The notes: generated by a model from the sequence alone, not told the origin. Numbered from the stretch's first letter, positions 29,557 through 41,682 are shown. The stretch is 64,000 nt of DNA from Acidovorax sp. Leaf78 (GCF_001422735.1 NZ_LMLZ01000025.1:680-64679), one strand, 5' to 3'. Numbers and translations: made by a program.

Positions 29557-30359
29557 CCTCCACCCTGCCGGCACCGCTGGACGTCAAGCTCATGAACTGG
29601 ACCGCCTCGGCCCTGTTCGTGTGCCTGGCTGCGGGCGTGCTGGTGGCGGGGACGTGGTGGGTGCTGCGCTACCCCGGCTTTGCGGTGTCGCGCATCGTGG
29701 TGCAGGGCGACCTGGTGCACAACAACGCGGTCACGCTGCGGGCCAATGTGGCACCGCACCTGGCCGGCAATTTTTTCACGGTGGACCTGCGCGCAGCGCG
29801 CGAGGCATTCGAGCAGGTGCCCTGGGTGCGCCGCGCCGAAGTGCAGCGCGTGTACCCGGGCAGCCTGCATGTGCAGCTGCAGGAGCACGACGCGGTGGCG
29901 TACTGGGGCCCCGAGAGCGGCTCCGCCCTGGTCAACACGCAGGGCGAGGTGTTCGAGGCCAACGTGGGCGACGTGGAGCAGGAAGGCCTGCCGCGCCTGC
30001 TGGGCCCGGCAGGCAGCTCCCCCGAGGTGCTGCAGATGCATGGTTTGCTGGCGCCGGTGTTCAAGCCGCTGGGGATGGAGGTCGACACGCTGGAGCTGAC
30101 CGGCCGCGGCGGCTGGCGCGTGACGCTGGACAGCGACGCGGTGGTCGAGCTCGGTGGCGGCACGCCCGCGGAGGTGGTGCAGCGCACGCAGCGGTTCACG
30201 CGCACGCTCACCCAGGTGGCGGCGCAGTACCACCGCCGTGTGGATGCGCTGGAGTCCGCAGACCTGCGGCATACCGGCGGCTACGCGCTGCGCATGCGCG
30301 GCGTGACCACGGTGGCGGCGGATGGCACGGGTGCACCGGCCGCGGTGCGCAGGAGGTAA
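29553..30359 (+). CDS. ftsQ: Cell division protein FtsQ
   Basis: A 268-residue bitopic inner-membrane protein, hub of the FtsQLB complex. A short cytoplasmic N-terminus and one transmembrane helix (about 17-37) precede a POTRA domain (about 42-115; [18 protein letters not shown]) and the beta domain ([20 protein letters not shown], then [13 protein letters not shown]). AGGAGG at the very end of the gene (30351-30356) looks like a Shine-Dalgarno for the next short frame. Length is typical. Confidence 0.95.
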   Translation: MTSTLPAPLDVKLMNWTASALFVCLAAGVLVAGTWWVLRYPGFAVSRIVVQGDLVHNNAVTLRANVAPHLAGNFFTVDLRAAREAFEQVPWVRRAEVQRVYPGSLHVQLQEHDAVAYWGPESGSALVNTQGEVFEANVGDVEQEGLPRLLGPAGSSPEVLQMHGLLAPVFKPLGMEVDTLELTGRGGWRVTLDSDAVVELGGGTPAEVVQRTQRFTRTLTQVAAQYHRRVDALESADLRHTGGYALRMRGVTTVAADGTGAPAAVRRR

Positions 30360-30363
30360 CGGC

Positions 30364-30456
30364 ATGCAGCAACAGATCAAGGTGCGCAAGCGTACGGGCC
30401 AGGGTGTGGTGCCGACCGAGGGGCGGCCAGGCAGAACAGAGAAGGGCAGAGACTGA
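30364..30456 (+). CDS. Possible 30-residue basic peptide between ftsQ and ftsA
   Basis: ATG 30364 follows the perfect Shine-Dalgarno AGGAGG (30351-30356) by 7 nt. The frame runs 30 codons to TGA 30454-30456, one nucleotide before the ftsA ATG (30458). The product is basic and polar (MQQQIKVRKRTGQGVVPTEG, then RPGRTEKGRD), with no membrane segment and no family I recognise. It may be a real small protein, or simply a device coupling ftsA translation to ftsQ. No conservation evidence is available here. Confidence 0.4.
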   Translation: MQQQIKVRKRTGQGVVPTEGRPGRTEKGRD

Positions 30457-30457
30457 T

Positions 30458-31687
30458 ATGGCAAGAGAATACAAAGACGTTGTGGTGGGGCTCGATATCG
30501 GCACGGCCAAGGTCATGGCCGTGGTCGCCGAGGTGCTGCCCAATGGAGAGCTCAAGCTGGCAGGCCTGGGGGTGGCTCCGAGCAATGGCCTCAAGCGCGG
30601 TGTGGTGGTCAACATCGACGCCACCGTGCAGAGCATCCAGCAGGCCTTGAAAGAGGCCGAGCTGATGGCCGACTGCAAGATCCAGCGCGTGTACACCGGC
30701 ATCACCGGCAGCCATATCCGCGGCCTCAACTCGAGCGGCATGGTGGCCGTCAAGGACAAGGAAGTCACCTCGGCCGACGTGGCGCGCGTGGTGGAGACGG
30801 CCAAGGCCATCAACATCAGCAGCGACCAGCGCCTGCTGCTGGTGGAGCCGCAGGAGTTCGTGATCGACGGGCAGGATGTGAAGGAGCCCATCGGCATGAG
30901 CGGCATCCGCCTGGAGGCCAAGATCCACATCGTGACCGGCGCCCAGAGCGCGGCCGAGAACATCATCAAGTGCGTGCGCCGCTGCGGCCTGGAGGTCGAG
31001 CAGCTCATGCTCAACCCGCTGGCCAGCAGCCAGGCGGTGCTGACCGACGACGAGCGCGAGCTGGGCGTGGTGGTGGTCGACATCGGCGCGGGCACGACCG
31101 ACGTGGCGATCTTCACCGGCGGCGCGATCCGCCACACGGCGGTGATCCCGATCGCGGGCGACCTCATCACCAGCGACATCGCCATGGCGCTGCGCACGCC
31201 CACGAAGGACGCCGAGGACATCAAGGTCGAAAGCGGCTACGCCAAGCAGTTGCTGGCCGATCCCGAGGCGCAGGTGGAAGTACCCGGCCTGGGCGACCGC
31301 AGCCCCCGCATGCTGAGCAAGCAGGCTCTGGCGGGCGTGATCGAGCCGCGGGTCGAAGAGATCTTCTCGCTCGTGCAGCAGGTGGTGCGCGAGTCGGGGT
31401 ATGAAGAAGTGCTGTCGTCGGGCATCGTGCTCACCGGCGGCAGCTCGGTCATGCCCGGGATGATCGAGCTGGGCGAAGACATCTTCTTGAAGCCCGTTCG
31501 GCGTGGCATTCCGAAGTATTCCAGCGCTTTGTCTGACATGGTGGCACAGCCCAGAGCTGCTACCGTCATGGGCCTTCTGGAAGAGGCGCGTCTGGCACGC
31601 CTACGCGGCTTCAAGGTGGCACAGAAAAGCGGGTCCATGAAGACGGCCTTTGGCCGCTTCAAGGACTTCATCGTGGGGAATTTCTGA
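30458..31687 (+). CDS. ftsA: Cell division protein FtsA
   Basis: A 409-residue actin-like ATPase that tethers FtsZ to the membrane. The phosphate-1 loop is VVGLDIGTAKVMAVVAEV, the phosphate-2 region VVVDIGAGTTDVAIFTGG, and the adenosine site VLTGGSSVMPGM. The C-terminal amphipathic helix KTAFGRFKDFIVGNF is the membrane-targeting sequence. It starts 1 nt after the small basic frame and is followed by ftsZ 175 bp later. Confidence 0.97.
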   Translation: MAREYKDVVVGLDIGTAKVMAVVAEVLPNGELKLAGLGVAPSNGLKRGVVVNIDATVQSIQQALKEAELMADCKIQRVYTGITGSHIRGLNSSGMVAVKDKEVTSADVARVVETAKAINISSDQRLLLVEPQEFVIDGQDVKEPIGMSGIRLEAKIHIVTGAQSAAENIIKCVRRCGLEVEQLMLNPLASSQAVLTDDERELGVVVVDIGAGTTDVAIFTGGAIRHTAVIPIAGDLITSDIAMALRTPTKDAEDIKVESGYAKQLLADPEAQVEVPGLGDRSPRMLSKQALAGVIEPRVEEIFSLVQQVVRESGYEEVLSSGIVLTGGSSVMPGMIELGEDIFLKPVRRGIPKYSSALSDMVAQPRAATVMGLLEEARLARLRGFKVAQKSGSMKTAFGRFKDFIVGNF

Positions 31688-31862
31688 CCATGAAATTTCC
31701 TCTTTGGCTAGCGCGAGGCAGCCCGCACCGAACACTGCGCGGGCGATGGCGACGATGTACCGGACCGCCGCCCCCACTGCTCACGATGACATACCGAACA
31801 ACCCATTGGCAGTTGCACACGAGATTGCAAACGAATTCAGCGAAAGAAACAGGAGCTCCAAC

Positions 31863-33104
31863 ATGACCATCGAAATGATCGAAGCCGAAGAATTCAACCA
31901 GGGCACCCAGATCAAGGTGATCGGCGTGGGCGGCGGCGGCAGCAACGCCGTCGAGCACATGATTGCCCGCAGCGTGCAGGGCGTGGAGTTTGTCTGCGCC
32001 AACACCGACGCGCAGGCATTGACCCGCAGCTCGGCCCACCGCCACATCCAGCTGGGTGGCAGCGGCCTGGGCGCCGGCAGCAAGCCCGACAAGGGCCGTG
32101 AAGCCGCCGAAGCCGCAGTGGACGACATCCGCCTGGCCATCGACGGCGCGCACATGCTGTTCATCACCGCCGGCATGGGTGGCGGCACGGGCACGGGTGC
32201 TGCACCCGTGATCGCCCGCGTGGCCAAGGAAATGGGCATTCTCACCGTGGGCGTGGTCACCAAGCCCTTCGACTGGGAAGGCGGCCGCCGCATGACGAAT
32301 GCCGACAACGGCCTGGCCGAACTCGAAGCCAACGTCGACTCGCTGATCGTCGTGCTCAACGAGAAGCTGCTGGAAGTGCTGGGCGATGACATCACCCAGG
32401 ACGAAGCCTTTGCCCATGCCAACGACGTGCTCAAGAACGCCGTGGGCGGCATTGCCGAAATCATCAACGAATACGGCCACGTGAACGTCGACTTCGAAGA
32501 CGTGCGCACCGTGATGGGCGAGCCCGGCAAGGCCATGATGGGCACGGCCACCGCAAGCGGCCCGGACCGCGCCCGCATCGCTGCCGAACAGGCCGTGGCC
32601 TGCCCGCTGCTCGAAGGCATCGACCTGTCGGGCGCCAAGGGCGTGCTGGTGCTGGTGACGGCCGCGAAGGGCAGCCTCAAGCTGTCCGAATCGCGCCTGG
32701 CCATGAGCACCATCAATGCCTACGCTTCGCCCGATGCGCACGTGATCTACGGCGCCGCCTACGACGACAGCCTGGGCGACGAGATCCGCGTGACCGTGGT
32801 CGCTACCGGCCTGTCGCGCCCCAACGCGCGCCGCCAGCCGATTTCGGTGGTGCAGGGCGGCCTGCGCACCGGCACGGACAACGTGGCTTACCAAATGCCT
32901 TTGACCGGTGCGGGCACCCTGGGCTCGGCCATGGGCGTGCAAGGCGGCCACGCCGGCAGCACGCAGGCCGACTACGGCAGCATGTCGGTGCCCAGCGTGT
33001 GGCGCACCAACCGCACGCAGGCGGCAGCCCGCGTGGACGCACTGTCGTCGGGTGGCATGGACGATCTGGAGATCCCGGCTTTCCTGCGTAAACAAGCAGA
33101 TTGA
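31863..33104 (+). CDS. ftsZ: Cell division protein FtsZ
   Basis: A 413-residue tubulin-like GTPase that forms the division ring. It has IKVIGVGGGGSNAVEHM at the N-terminus, the tubulin signature GMGGGTGTGAAPV, the synergy-loop residues in NVDFEDVRTVM, a variable linker (about 325-395) and the conserved C-terminal peptide DDLEIPAFLRKQ that binds FtsA and ZipA. AGGAGC 9 nt before ATG 31863 is a good ribosome site. The upstream 175 bp have no clear coding frame or promoter. This is the end of the division block before lpxC. Confidence 0.98.
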   Translation: MTIEMIEAEEFNQGTQIKVIGVGGGGSNAVEHMIARSVQGVEFVCANTDAQALTRSSAHRHIQLGGSGLGAGSKPDKGREAAEAAVDDIRLAIDGAHMLFITAGMGGGTGTGAAPVIARVAKEMGILTVGVVTKPFDWEGGRRMTNADNGLAELEANVDSLIVVLNEKLLEVLGDDITQDEAFAHANDVLKNAVGGIAEIINEYGHVNVDFEDVRTVMGEPGKAMMGTATASGPDRARIAAEQAVACPLLEGIDLSGAKGVLVLVTAAKGSLKLSESRLAMSTINAYASPDAHVIYGAAYDDSLGDEIRVTVVATGLSRPNARRQPISVVQGGLRTGTDNVAYQMPLTGAGTLGSAMGVQGGHAGSTQADYGSMSVPSVWRTNRTQAAARVDALSSGGMDDLEIPAFLRKQAD

Positions 33105-33424
33105 TTCGGTACTCCCCCCTGAGCGGCTACGCCGCTTCACCCCCTCTCTCGCTGCGCGGGAGGGGGGACGACACCAGCGCGGCGGGGCGGCCCTTGCGCG
33201 GTGTCTCTGGCCTGGGTCGCGCCAGTTTTGGTCCGCCGTTGTCCGATTGAGCGGTCCTTTCGTCAGGCACCTCAAGCACAGCGTTCAGAGGCGTAGCTGT
33301 TAAACGTCCAATTGCGCAGTGACTCAACTTGCTCTCACTAACTGAATTGAACCAATCCGTTTCCTATCAAGGTCATAGGAAGCTGCGGATGGTTTTCGCG
33401 GGGTCGCCCCACTAAAATCGCCGG
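33105..33424. other. ftsZ-lpxC intergenic region with dispersed repeat
   Basis: The first half (33113-33225) is a copy of the dispersed element: CCCCCCTGAGCGGC, a GCTACGCCGC palindrome core, GGGACGACACCAGCGCGGCG and TGCGCGGTGTCTCTGGCC. The second half is less GC-rich and ends in the TAAAAT box directly before lpxC. I see no gene or terminator. Confidence 0.6.
33414..33419 (+). promoter_or_regulatory. -10-like box 5 nt before lpxC ATG
   Basis: TAAAAT (33414-33419) ends 5 nt before ATG 33425; initiation from it would begin at the ATG itself. No Shine-Dalgarno is present, consistent with a leaderless mRNA. No clear -35 was found. Confidence 0.4.
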
Positions 33425-34348
33425 ATGCTCCAGCAACGCACCCTCAAGACGATCACCCGCGCCGTGGGCGTGGGCCTGCACAGTGGTCAGAGGGTCGAGC
33501 TGACCTTGCGGCCTGCGCAGCCGGACACCGGGATCGTGTTCCGGCGGGTGGACCTGCCGCAGCCGGTGGACATTCCGATCCGCGCCGAGGCCGTGACCGA
33601 CACCCGTCTGGCGTCCACCATCGCGGTGGGCAGTGCCAAGGTGCACACGGTGGAGCACCTGATGTCGGCCTGCGCGGGGCTTGGCATCGACAACCTGTAC
33701 GTGGACATCACGGCCGAAGAGGTGCCCATCCTCGACGGGTCGTCGGCATCGTTCGTGTTCCTGCTGCAGAGCGCGGGCGTGGAGCTGCAGAACGCGCCCA
33801 AGCGCTTCATCCGCGTGCTCCGCCCGGTGGAGGTGCGCGAGGGCGAGGGTGCCAACACCAAGTGGGCACGCCTGGCGCCTTACCACGGCTACAAGCTCAG
33901 CTTCGAGATCGACTTCGACCACCCTGCGGTGGACTCCACCGGCCAGCGCGTGGAGTTCGACATGGGCGCTGGCAACTACAGCCGCGACATCGCGCGCGCC
34001 CGCACCTTCGGCTTCACGCGCGATGTGGAGATGATGCGCTCCAACGGCCTGGCGCTCGGTGGCGGCCTCGACAACGCCATCGTGATGGACGACTACAAGG
34101 TGCTCAACAGCGACGGCCTGCGCTACGACGACGAGTTCGTGAAGCACAAGATTCTTGATGCCATGGGCGACCTGTACCTCATCGGCAAGCCGCTACTGGC
34201 GGCCTACAGCGCGTTTCGCTCGGGCCACGGCATGAACAACCTGCTGCTGCGCGAGCTGCTGGCGCAGCGCGATGCCTGGGAAGTGGTGACCTTCGAAGAC
34301 GAGCGCCAGGCCCCGGGCGGCTTTGCGCAGCCGGCGCGCGCCTGGTGA
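33425..34348 (+). CDS. lpxC: UDP-3-O-acyl-N-acetylglucosamine deacetylase
   Basis: A 307-residue zinc enzyme for the committed step of lipid A synthesis. Zinc ligands are visible as H78 (VHTVEHLM) and H241/D245 ([14 protein letters not shown]). The fold start ([15 protein letters not shown]) and [12 protein letters not shown] near the end match the family. The last gene of the dcw cluster, as in other proteobacteria. Its length matches the usual 305 residues. The -10-like box just upstream suggests its own promoter. Confidence 0.97.
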   Translation: MLQQRTLKTITRAVGVGLHSGQRVELTLRPAQPDTGIVFRRVDLPQPVDIPIRAEAVTDTRLASTIAVGSAKVHTVEHLMSACAGLGIDNLYVDITAEEVPILDGSSASFVFLLQSAGVELQNAPKRFIRVLRPVEVREGEGANTKWARLAPYHGYKLSFEIDFDHPAVDSTGQRVEFDMGAGNYSRDIARARTFGFTRDVEMMRSNGLALGGGLDNAIVMDDYKVLNSDGLRYDDEFVKHKILDAMGDLYLIGKPLLAAYSAFRSGHGMNNLLLRELLAQRDAWEVVTFEDERQAPGGFAQPARAW

Positions 34349-34409
34349 CCGCGGGTCTGGCTGGCCGGCGGACCGGCCCTGTTGCGCACTGCTGAAAGGC
34401 ACGTCCCCC

Positions 34410-34586
34410 ATGATCATCGTTCGCTGGCTCGCCATCTTTTTGCTTCTGGCAGCGGCTGTCTCCTTCGGTTTCTACGTGGGCACAGGCCAGGCCCACTACA
34501 AGCGCATCGGCCTGGCCATCCTGAAATGGACGGTGATCGCCGCCGTGGTGTTTTTTGCGGTGGTGCTGATCGACCGCGTGACCTGA
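34410..34586 (+). CDS. Small two-helix membrane protein of unknown function
   Basis: A 58-residue protein from ATG 34410. Two hydrophobic segments are visible: about 4-22 (WLAIFLLLAAAVSFGFYVG) and about 36-53 (ILKWTVIAAVVFFAVVLI), joined by the polar loop TGQAHYKRIG. It starts 62 nt after lpxC and could share its transcript. I know no function; conservation next to lpxC would be the main support. The frame is open upstream to 34323 but that part has no character. Confidence 0.7.
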   Translation: MIIVRWLAIFLLLAAAVSFGFYVGTGQAHYKRIGLAILKWTVIAAVVFFAVVLIDRVT

Positions 34587-34635
34587 CAGCTCCTGCCCTG
34601 TACCGCCGCGGTTTCCCCCAGCCCGCACAGTGGCC

Positions 34636-34641
34636 TATACT
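34636..34641 (+). promoter_or_regulatory. -10 box upstream of the TPP riboswitch
   Basis: TATACT (34636-34641) lies about 10-15 nt before the first riboswitch helix, where the thiC promoter is expected. The -35 is weak (TTTCCC at 34612-34617, 18-bp spacing). Confidence 0.4.
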
Positions 34642-34649
34642 CGCGCCTG

Positions 34650-36861
<2,212 letters not shown>

Positions 36862-36898
36862 CAGCGCGGGCGCGCTCGACAGGGAAGAAGGGCGCCCG

Positions 36899-36926
36899 AA
36901 AAAGGACGCTCCATGCGTCTTTTTTT
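36899..36926 (+). terminator. Intrinsic terminator after thiC
   Basis: AAAAGGACGC, a short loop, then GCGTCTTTTTTT: a stem with A/T-rich base and a T run at 36920-36926. It can work for the plus strand and, weakly, the minus strand. The rest of 36862-37150 holds only a possible extended -10 (TTGCTATGCT at 37109-37118) before the chemotaxis gene. Confidence 0.7.
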
Positions 36927-37150
36927 GGTCGTCGTATCAGTAGGGGTGTTCCCGTAGATCGCATTCCCATTAGCCGGGCTACTGGCTCCAGGGTTTCCCT
37001 GCTGTGGCCCTGGAGCCGGGGCTTTCCCTGTGCTTTTGACAGGCCTGCACAGCATATAGTCGCGCCCACACCCGGCCCAGAAGGCAGGGTGGTGGTGTGG
37101 CACCAAATTTGCTATGCTGAGTTGTCTGTTAAAAATTGTAAGGAAGAGCC

Positions 37151-38806
37151 ATGAACGCTCTGGGCCGCTTTTCGATCCGCACCCGCCTCTACTTCGGAAC
37201 CGTCTTTTCGCTGATATTGCTGGTCGTCATTGGCGCCATGGGCTATGTGGCACTGGACCGCACGCGCGGCACGCTGCAGGTGCTGTTCTCGGAGCGGGTG
37301 CAGACCCTGACCGACATGTCCGAGCTGCGCACCACACTGGGTGATCTGCGCCGCACCGAAAAAGACATCATCATCAATTTCAACAACTCGGTCGAAGTCT
37401 CCGCACTGCGCGAGACCTGGGCCAAGACCCTGGCCGCGCTGCGCAAGAGCCTGGCCGATGTGCGCCAGGTGCAGTCCGGCGATGCAGCGTTCGTCGAGTC
37501 CATCGACAAGTCGCTGGCCGAGATCAAGCAGTACGAAACCGGCATCTCCCCCATCTTCGAGCAGATCGAGCGCGCCCAGCTCGACGGCGCGGGCGGCGGT
37601 GCCTACGCCGACCGCTTCAAGGTGCATATGGAGGCCACCGACAAGCTGTTCTCCAGCCTGGCCACGTCGGCCCGCACCCAGATGGACGAAGCCCGCGCGG
37701 GCGTGGAGTCGCGCGCTAAGGCCATGTCGGCGCTGATCGGCGTCGCACTGCTGCTGGGCCTGGCGGTGCTGATTCCGCTCACGTTCTTCAGCGTGCGCTC
37801 CATCACCAAGTCCCTGGACCAGGCACAAGAGCTGGCCGAGCGCATCGCTGGCGGCGACCTGTCGCGCGACGTGGTGGTGATGAACCACGACGAAGTGGGC
37901 CAGCTGGTGGTGGCCATGGGCCGCATGCAGGACGCACTGCGCGGCCTGGTGCGCCAGGTGCAGGACTCTGCAGGCAACATCTCCACCGCCAGCTCCGAGA
38001 TCGCCAGCGGCAACCACGACCTGAGCCACCGCACTGAGCAGACGGCGGCCAACCTCGAAGAAACCGCATCGTCGATGGAGATGCTGACCAGCACCGTGCA
38101 GCAAAGCGCGCAGTCGTCGCGCCAGGCCAGTGACTTCGCATCGTCGGCCGCCGAAGTGGCCGCACGCGGCGGCGCCGTGGTGTCGCAGGTGGTGACCACC
38201 ATGGACCAGATCACCACCAGCTCGCGCAAGATCGCCGACATCACGGGCGTGATCGACTCCATCGCTTTCCAGACGAACATCCTGGCGCTCAACGCTGCGG
38301 TCGAGGCCGCGCGGGCGGGCGAGCAGGGCCGGGGCTTTGCCGTAGTGGCCAGCGAAGTGCGCAGCCTGGCGCAGCGCAGTGCTGCGGCGGCCAAGGAGAT
38401 CAAGGGCTTGATCGGCTCCTCGGTGGAGCGTGTGGAAGACGGCTCGCGCCTGGTGAGCCAGGCGGGCGCCACCATGACCGAGATCGTGAGCAGCGTGCGC
38501 CGCGTGTCCGACATCATTGCGGAGATCACCGCGTCGTCGGCCGAGCAGAGCGACAACATCGGCCAGATCAGCCAGTCGGTCACCCAGCTCGACCAGATGA
38601 CGCAGCAGAACGCCGCGCTGGTGGAGCAGTCCACCGCCGCGTCCGAATCGCTGCGCGAGCAGGCCGTGCACCTGACCAGCGCCGTGCGGCAGTTCCGGTT
38701 GCAGGAGGGTGCTGCGGGATCACCGTCGGCCTTCAGCGCACCCGGCGCGCCCTCGGCCCCGGCTGTGGCCCAGGCACCGCACCGGCCTGCGTTGCAGATT
38801 CGCTGA
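37151..38806 (+). CDS. Methyl-accepting chemotaxis protein
   Basis: A 551-residue transmembrane chemoreceptor. First transmembrane helix about 12-34 ([20 protein letters not shown]), a four-helix-bundle ligand domain, second helix about 196-217, HAMP (about 218-270), and the cytoplasmic signalling domain with the hairpin tip [20 protein letters not shown] and [20 protein letters not shown]. The C-terminus is a Pro/Ala-rich tail without the NWETF-type CheR/CheB tether. AGGAAGAG precedes ATG 37151. The ligand is unknown. No other che genes are nearby, so it is an orphan receptor. Confidence 0.95.
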   Translation: MNALGRFSIRTRLYFGTVFSLILLVVIGAMGYVALDRTRGTLQVLFSERVQTLTDMSELRTTLGDLRRTEKDIIINFNNSVEVSALRETWAKTLAALRKSLADVRQVQSGDAAFVESIDKSLAEIKQYETGISPIFEQIERAQLDGAGGGAYADRFKVHMEATDKLFSSLATSARTQMDEARAGVESRAKAMSALIGVALLLGLAVLIPLTFFSVRSITKSLDQAQELAERIAGGDLSRDVVVMNHDEVGQLVVAMGRMQDALRGLVRQVQDSAGNISTASSEIASGNHDLSHRTEQTAANLEETASSMEMLTSTVQQSAQSSRQASDFASSAAEVAARGGAVVSQVVTTMDQITTSSRKIADITGVIDSIAFQTNILALNAAVEAARAGEQGRGFAVVASEVRSLAQRSAAAAKEIKGLIGSSVERVEDGSRLVSQAGATMTEIVSSVRRVSDIIAEITASSAEQSDNIGQISQSVTQLDQMTQQNAALVEQSTAASESLREQAVHLTSAVRQFRLQEGAAGSPSAFSAPGAPSAPAVAQAPHRPALQIR

Positions 38807-38830
38807 CCCCTGCGGGGCACAGCACACACG

Positions 38831-38860
38831 CAAAAGGCCGGGTGACCGGCCTTTTGCTTT
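38831..38860 (+). terminator. Intrinsic terminator, possibly bidirectional
   Basis: CAAAAGGCCGG, loop TGA, CCGGCCTTTTG, then TTTT. It is nearly symmetrical and lies between the convergent chemoreceptor gene and the EF-hand gene, so it can serve both. Confidence 0.85.
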
Positions 38861-38887
38861 TGGATCAAGCCCCTGCGCGCGGGTGCA

Positions 38888-41203
38888 TCAGCGTGCGGTG
38901 GACGCCGGCGCAGCGCCTGTGGCGGCCGGTAACGCAGTGGCAGGGTTCAAGGGCGTCGTGCTGCTGTTGGTGGGGGGTGTTGTGGCCGCAGGCGAAGCAG
39001 GCGCGGTGGCCGTCGCTGCAGCGGGCCGCGCAGGCGCTGTGCTCCATCGGTCAAACCACTGCAGGCGCCATGCAGCCACGCCCAGCGCCACCACCACCAC
39101 AAGCGCCGCCGCGCTCCACCACAGCGGTGCCTTCGACTCTGCAAACGGGTCGTGCAGCGTGCGGCGCGCATTGGCCGGCACCTTGGCCGTCTGCGACAGC
39201 GAACTGCCCAGCCGCGTGTTGATGCGCATGCGCCCATTGATGGCCCAGCCGCTGGCATCCAGCAGCGGCCCCAGGCTGCGCTGGCGCAGCTTGAGCCAGG
39301 CAATCAGCATGCTGGGCCCCGAGATGGCCAGCACGATGCCCACCAGCGCCAGCGGAATCCACACACCCAGGTCCACGAACTTGGCGAACACGCCCACCAG
39401 CACTGCGCTGATGCTGCCCAGTGCCACGCCGATGGCGGCCACGGTGCCCACATCGGTACGGCGAGGGGCGGCGGCGGTGATGGTGTCGGCAGTGGTGGTG
39501 CCTGCGGCCTTGAGGGGCGTGTTGGCCAACGCGCCCGCTGTGGCGCCCAGCGACTTTTGCGCCCGTGCCTCGCCGGCCGCGGCGCGCTTGGCCACCTGCT
39601 CCTCAATCAATCGCACGAACTTCTTGTACGGCGACATGAAGGCCTGGGCGATGCTGGTCGGGTTCTCGACGATGCGGGTGATGGTGGCATCCCAGTCCTG
39701 GCCCTTGCGGTCGTAGAACACGCCATTGCGGCCTACGAAAAGGAAGTCCACATCGCCGGCGGTGAACGCCGCCACGATGCCCATCTTCTGGCCCTTGCGC
39801 GTGCACTGGCAATAGGCCAGGTAGGTCTTGGCCAAACCGGCCAGCTTGGCGTGCTGCGCGGCGTCAGCCACCTGCACTGTCAGGTCGCAGCTGCGCGCAT
39901 CCAGGTACAGCGTGCCGGCCTGGAAGATCGCACCCCGGCGTTGGTAGAACGCCGAAAACGACACGAAGTTGTTCAGCAACTCCAGCAGGTCGCGCTTGAA
40001 GCGCAGCAGCTTTTCCAGGTCTTTGGTGTGCTCGTTGTGCTTCTGCTCGGCCTCGTCCTCGGCGATCAAATCCATCACGCGCTGGCGGGCGTCGCTGCTG
40101 TACAGCGTGTGAAGCACCTCGTCACCCAACATATCCAGCGGCGTGGCAGGCCGGTCCGCCAGCCATTGCTGGCAAGGTGCCAGCGCCTGGCCGATGGTGT
40201 GCCATTCCTGCTGCGTCAACGCATCGGCCTGTCGCCCCAGCAGCGGCGCCACCGTGTGGTCGCGAAAGTCGCGCAGCGCGCGGGCCCAGGCCGGGTTGAC
40301 GCCCTCGTTGAGCGGCAGCACGGCTTTGGGGGTGATGGGCGCCAGCGGCAAGGCCGTGATGGAGGGCGACGACAGATCCAGCTGGGTGCCCGCCATGGCG
40401 GTGTATTCCTCCAGCGACGGGTTGAGGGCCGTGGCTGCGCGCAGGTCGTAGGCCGCCAGGCGGCTGCGGGCGAAGAAGTCCTCGACCTTGTGGGCGACCG
40501 CGTTCATGGCCTGGGTGGCCTGGAGCGTGTGTTCGCCCAGCGCGAGCGCAGTCGTTGCGCCCCGGGCTTTGGCGGCCCAGGCGGAGATCTTGTCCAGGTC
40601 GGCAAAGAACGCCTCGGCGCGGGCCCGGTCGATGCCGGGCAGCGGTGGGTCGCCCACTGGCGCGGTGCTGCCCTGGGTCTTGAGGATGTGTTCGATGGCC
40701 TTGCGGGCGAGCGCGTCGTCCTGCGCAGTCTCCACGGTGATGATGCCGTCGCCGTTGAATCGCAGCGTGCTCAGGTGTTCGCTGCGCGCGACCACGTCGG
40801 CCAGCGATATCACGCTGGCGTCCTGCTGCCCCGCCATGGACAGGATGCGCCGCGCCGCGTTCGCCAGCGCTGCACCAGGTTCGGTGCTGTCATCGATGGC
40901 CGCAATGTCCAGCGTGTCGCCGGGCTGGGTCAGTTCGTCGGGGTTGCGCAGTTGCGCGCAGGCCCAGGCGCAGGCCGCCAGCAACTCGGGGGGGCGGATG
41001 CGGCCGTCGTGGTCGGTGTCGATGAGGTCCAGCGTGCGCTCGTCGAACTCGATGCCGCGCGTGGGGCAGGCCAGCGCCACCCACAGTTTCTGGTCCAGCT
41101 CCGGCAGCCGGGCGATGTCCTGGCCGGATCGGATGATCACCTGGTCCACGCCCCCGGCGCGGAAGAATTGCCATGGGTGGGGCTGGGTGGTGGTTGGGTG
41201 CAT
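38888..41203 (-). CDS. Large EF-hand membrane protein of unknown function
   Basis: A 771-residue protein I cannot assign to a named family. A canonical EF-hand loop sits at 62-73 (DTDHDGRIRPPE, with D62, D64, D66, G67, I69 and E73), and a degenerate second one (FNGDGIITVE) near 150. A long helical, apparently soluble middle follows. Three hydrophobic segments are C-terminal: about 602-625, 628-650 and a last one near 705-725, before a Pro/Ala/Thr-rich tail. The N-terminal three quarters are probably cytoplasmic. It is convergent with the chemoreceptor and separated from the secretion locus by 479 bp. Calcium sensing is inference from the EF-hand alone. Confidence 0.75.
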   Translation of the reverse strand: MHPTTTQPHPWQFFRAGGVDQVIIRSGQDIARLPELDQKLWVALACPTRGIEFDERTLDLIDTDHDGRIRPPELLAACAWACAQLRNPDELTQPGDTLDIAAIDDSTEPGAALANAARRILSMAGQQDASVISLADVVARSEHLSTLRFNGDGIITVETAQDDALARKAIEHILKTQGSTAPVGDPPLPGIDRARAEAFFADLDKISAWAAKARGATTALALGEHTLQATQAMNAVAHKVEDFFARSRLAAYDLRAATALNPSLEEYTAMAGTQLDLSSPSITALPLAPITPKAVLPLNEGVNPAWARALRDFRDHTVAPLLGRQADALTQQEWHTIGQALAPCQQWLADRPATPLDMLGDEVLHTLYSSDARQRVMDLIAEDEAEQKHNEHTKDLEKLLRFKRDLLELLNNFVSFSAFYQRRGAIFQAGTLYLDARSCDLTVQVADAAQHAKLAGLAKTYLAYCQCTRKGQKMGIVAAFTAGDVDFLFVGRNGVFYDRKGQDWDATITRIVENPTSIAQAFMSPYKKFVRLIEEQVAKRAAAGEARAQKSLGATAGALANTPLKAAGTTTADTITAAAPRRTDVGTVAAIGVALGSISAVLVGVFAKFVDLGVWIPLALVGIVLAISGPSMLIAWLKLRQRSLGPLLDASGWAINGRMRINTRLGSSLSQTAKVPANARRTLHDPFAESKAPLWWSAAALVVVVALGVAAWRLQWFDRWSTAPARPAAATATAPASPAATTPPTNSSTTPLNPATALPAATGAAPASTAR

Positions 41204-41682
41204 GAAGGTTCGGGCGCTGTCGGCGATGGATGAAGGCGGAGCAACACCGGCGGATGCAGCAGATGCAGCGGGTGCACCGTCAGGTTGCCAAGCCTGTCAT
41301 TCTTCTCAAAGCGGGCCCTGCGCTCCAGCGGTCACGGGCCAGTGGGTTTGTCGGACATCGCTGACAGCGGGCGCCGGGGTGCTCTGTTCGGTATCAGCCT
41401 GAAGTCACGCGGGGCCGCAGTGTGACGGGACGTTGACGTCAGGTGACGGAGGATTTTGGGATTTTTAGGCCTCTACCGCTTGTTAGGTATGCGCTAGCAG
41501 CTATTGAAAGCATAGCAATCGCTGCAAGTGCAAGGCCGGGCCAGCAATCGCTGAGAGGCCGTCAGCGGTGCAGAGGTAGCGTGGGCAGAGCGCAGCGCGG
41601 GCTCAGCGCAGACGAAAGGGCAGGGCGCGTCAACGCCGCGCGAGCCCGGGCCCCACCACGGGCCACCCGCCACGGAGCTCTG
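41204..41682. other. 479-bp intergenic region between the EF-hand gene and gspE
   Basis: The EF-hand gene's upstream region and the 3' side of gspE. The only structure I see is the palindromic repeat at 41462-41512. No terminator follows gspE and no gspF remnant is recognisable in any frame. Confidence 0.5.
41462..41512. repeat. Palindromic element copy downstream of gspE
   Basis: Left arm 41469-41481 (GCCTCTACCGCTT), 7-nt loop 41482-41488, right arm 41489-41501 (ATGCGCTAGCAGC). Flanks GATTTTTAG and TATTGAAAGCAT. Its left arm is the exact complement of the right arm of the copy at 54040-54096, so it is inserted in the opposite orientation. Confidence 0.75.

Noticed and set aside
31690-31860. 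Short frame between ftsA and ftsZ
   Set aside because: No ribosome site and no recognisable pattern; composition is non-coding-like.
37036-37060. TTGACA followed by TATAGT upstream of the chemoreceptor
   Set aside because: Spacing is only 13 bp, too short for a sigma-70 promoter.
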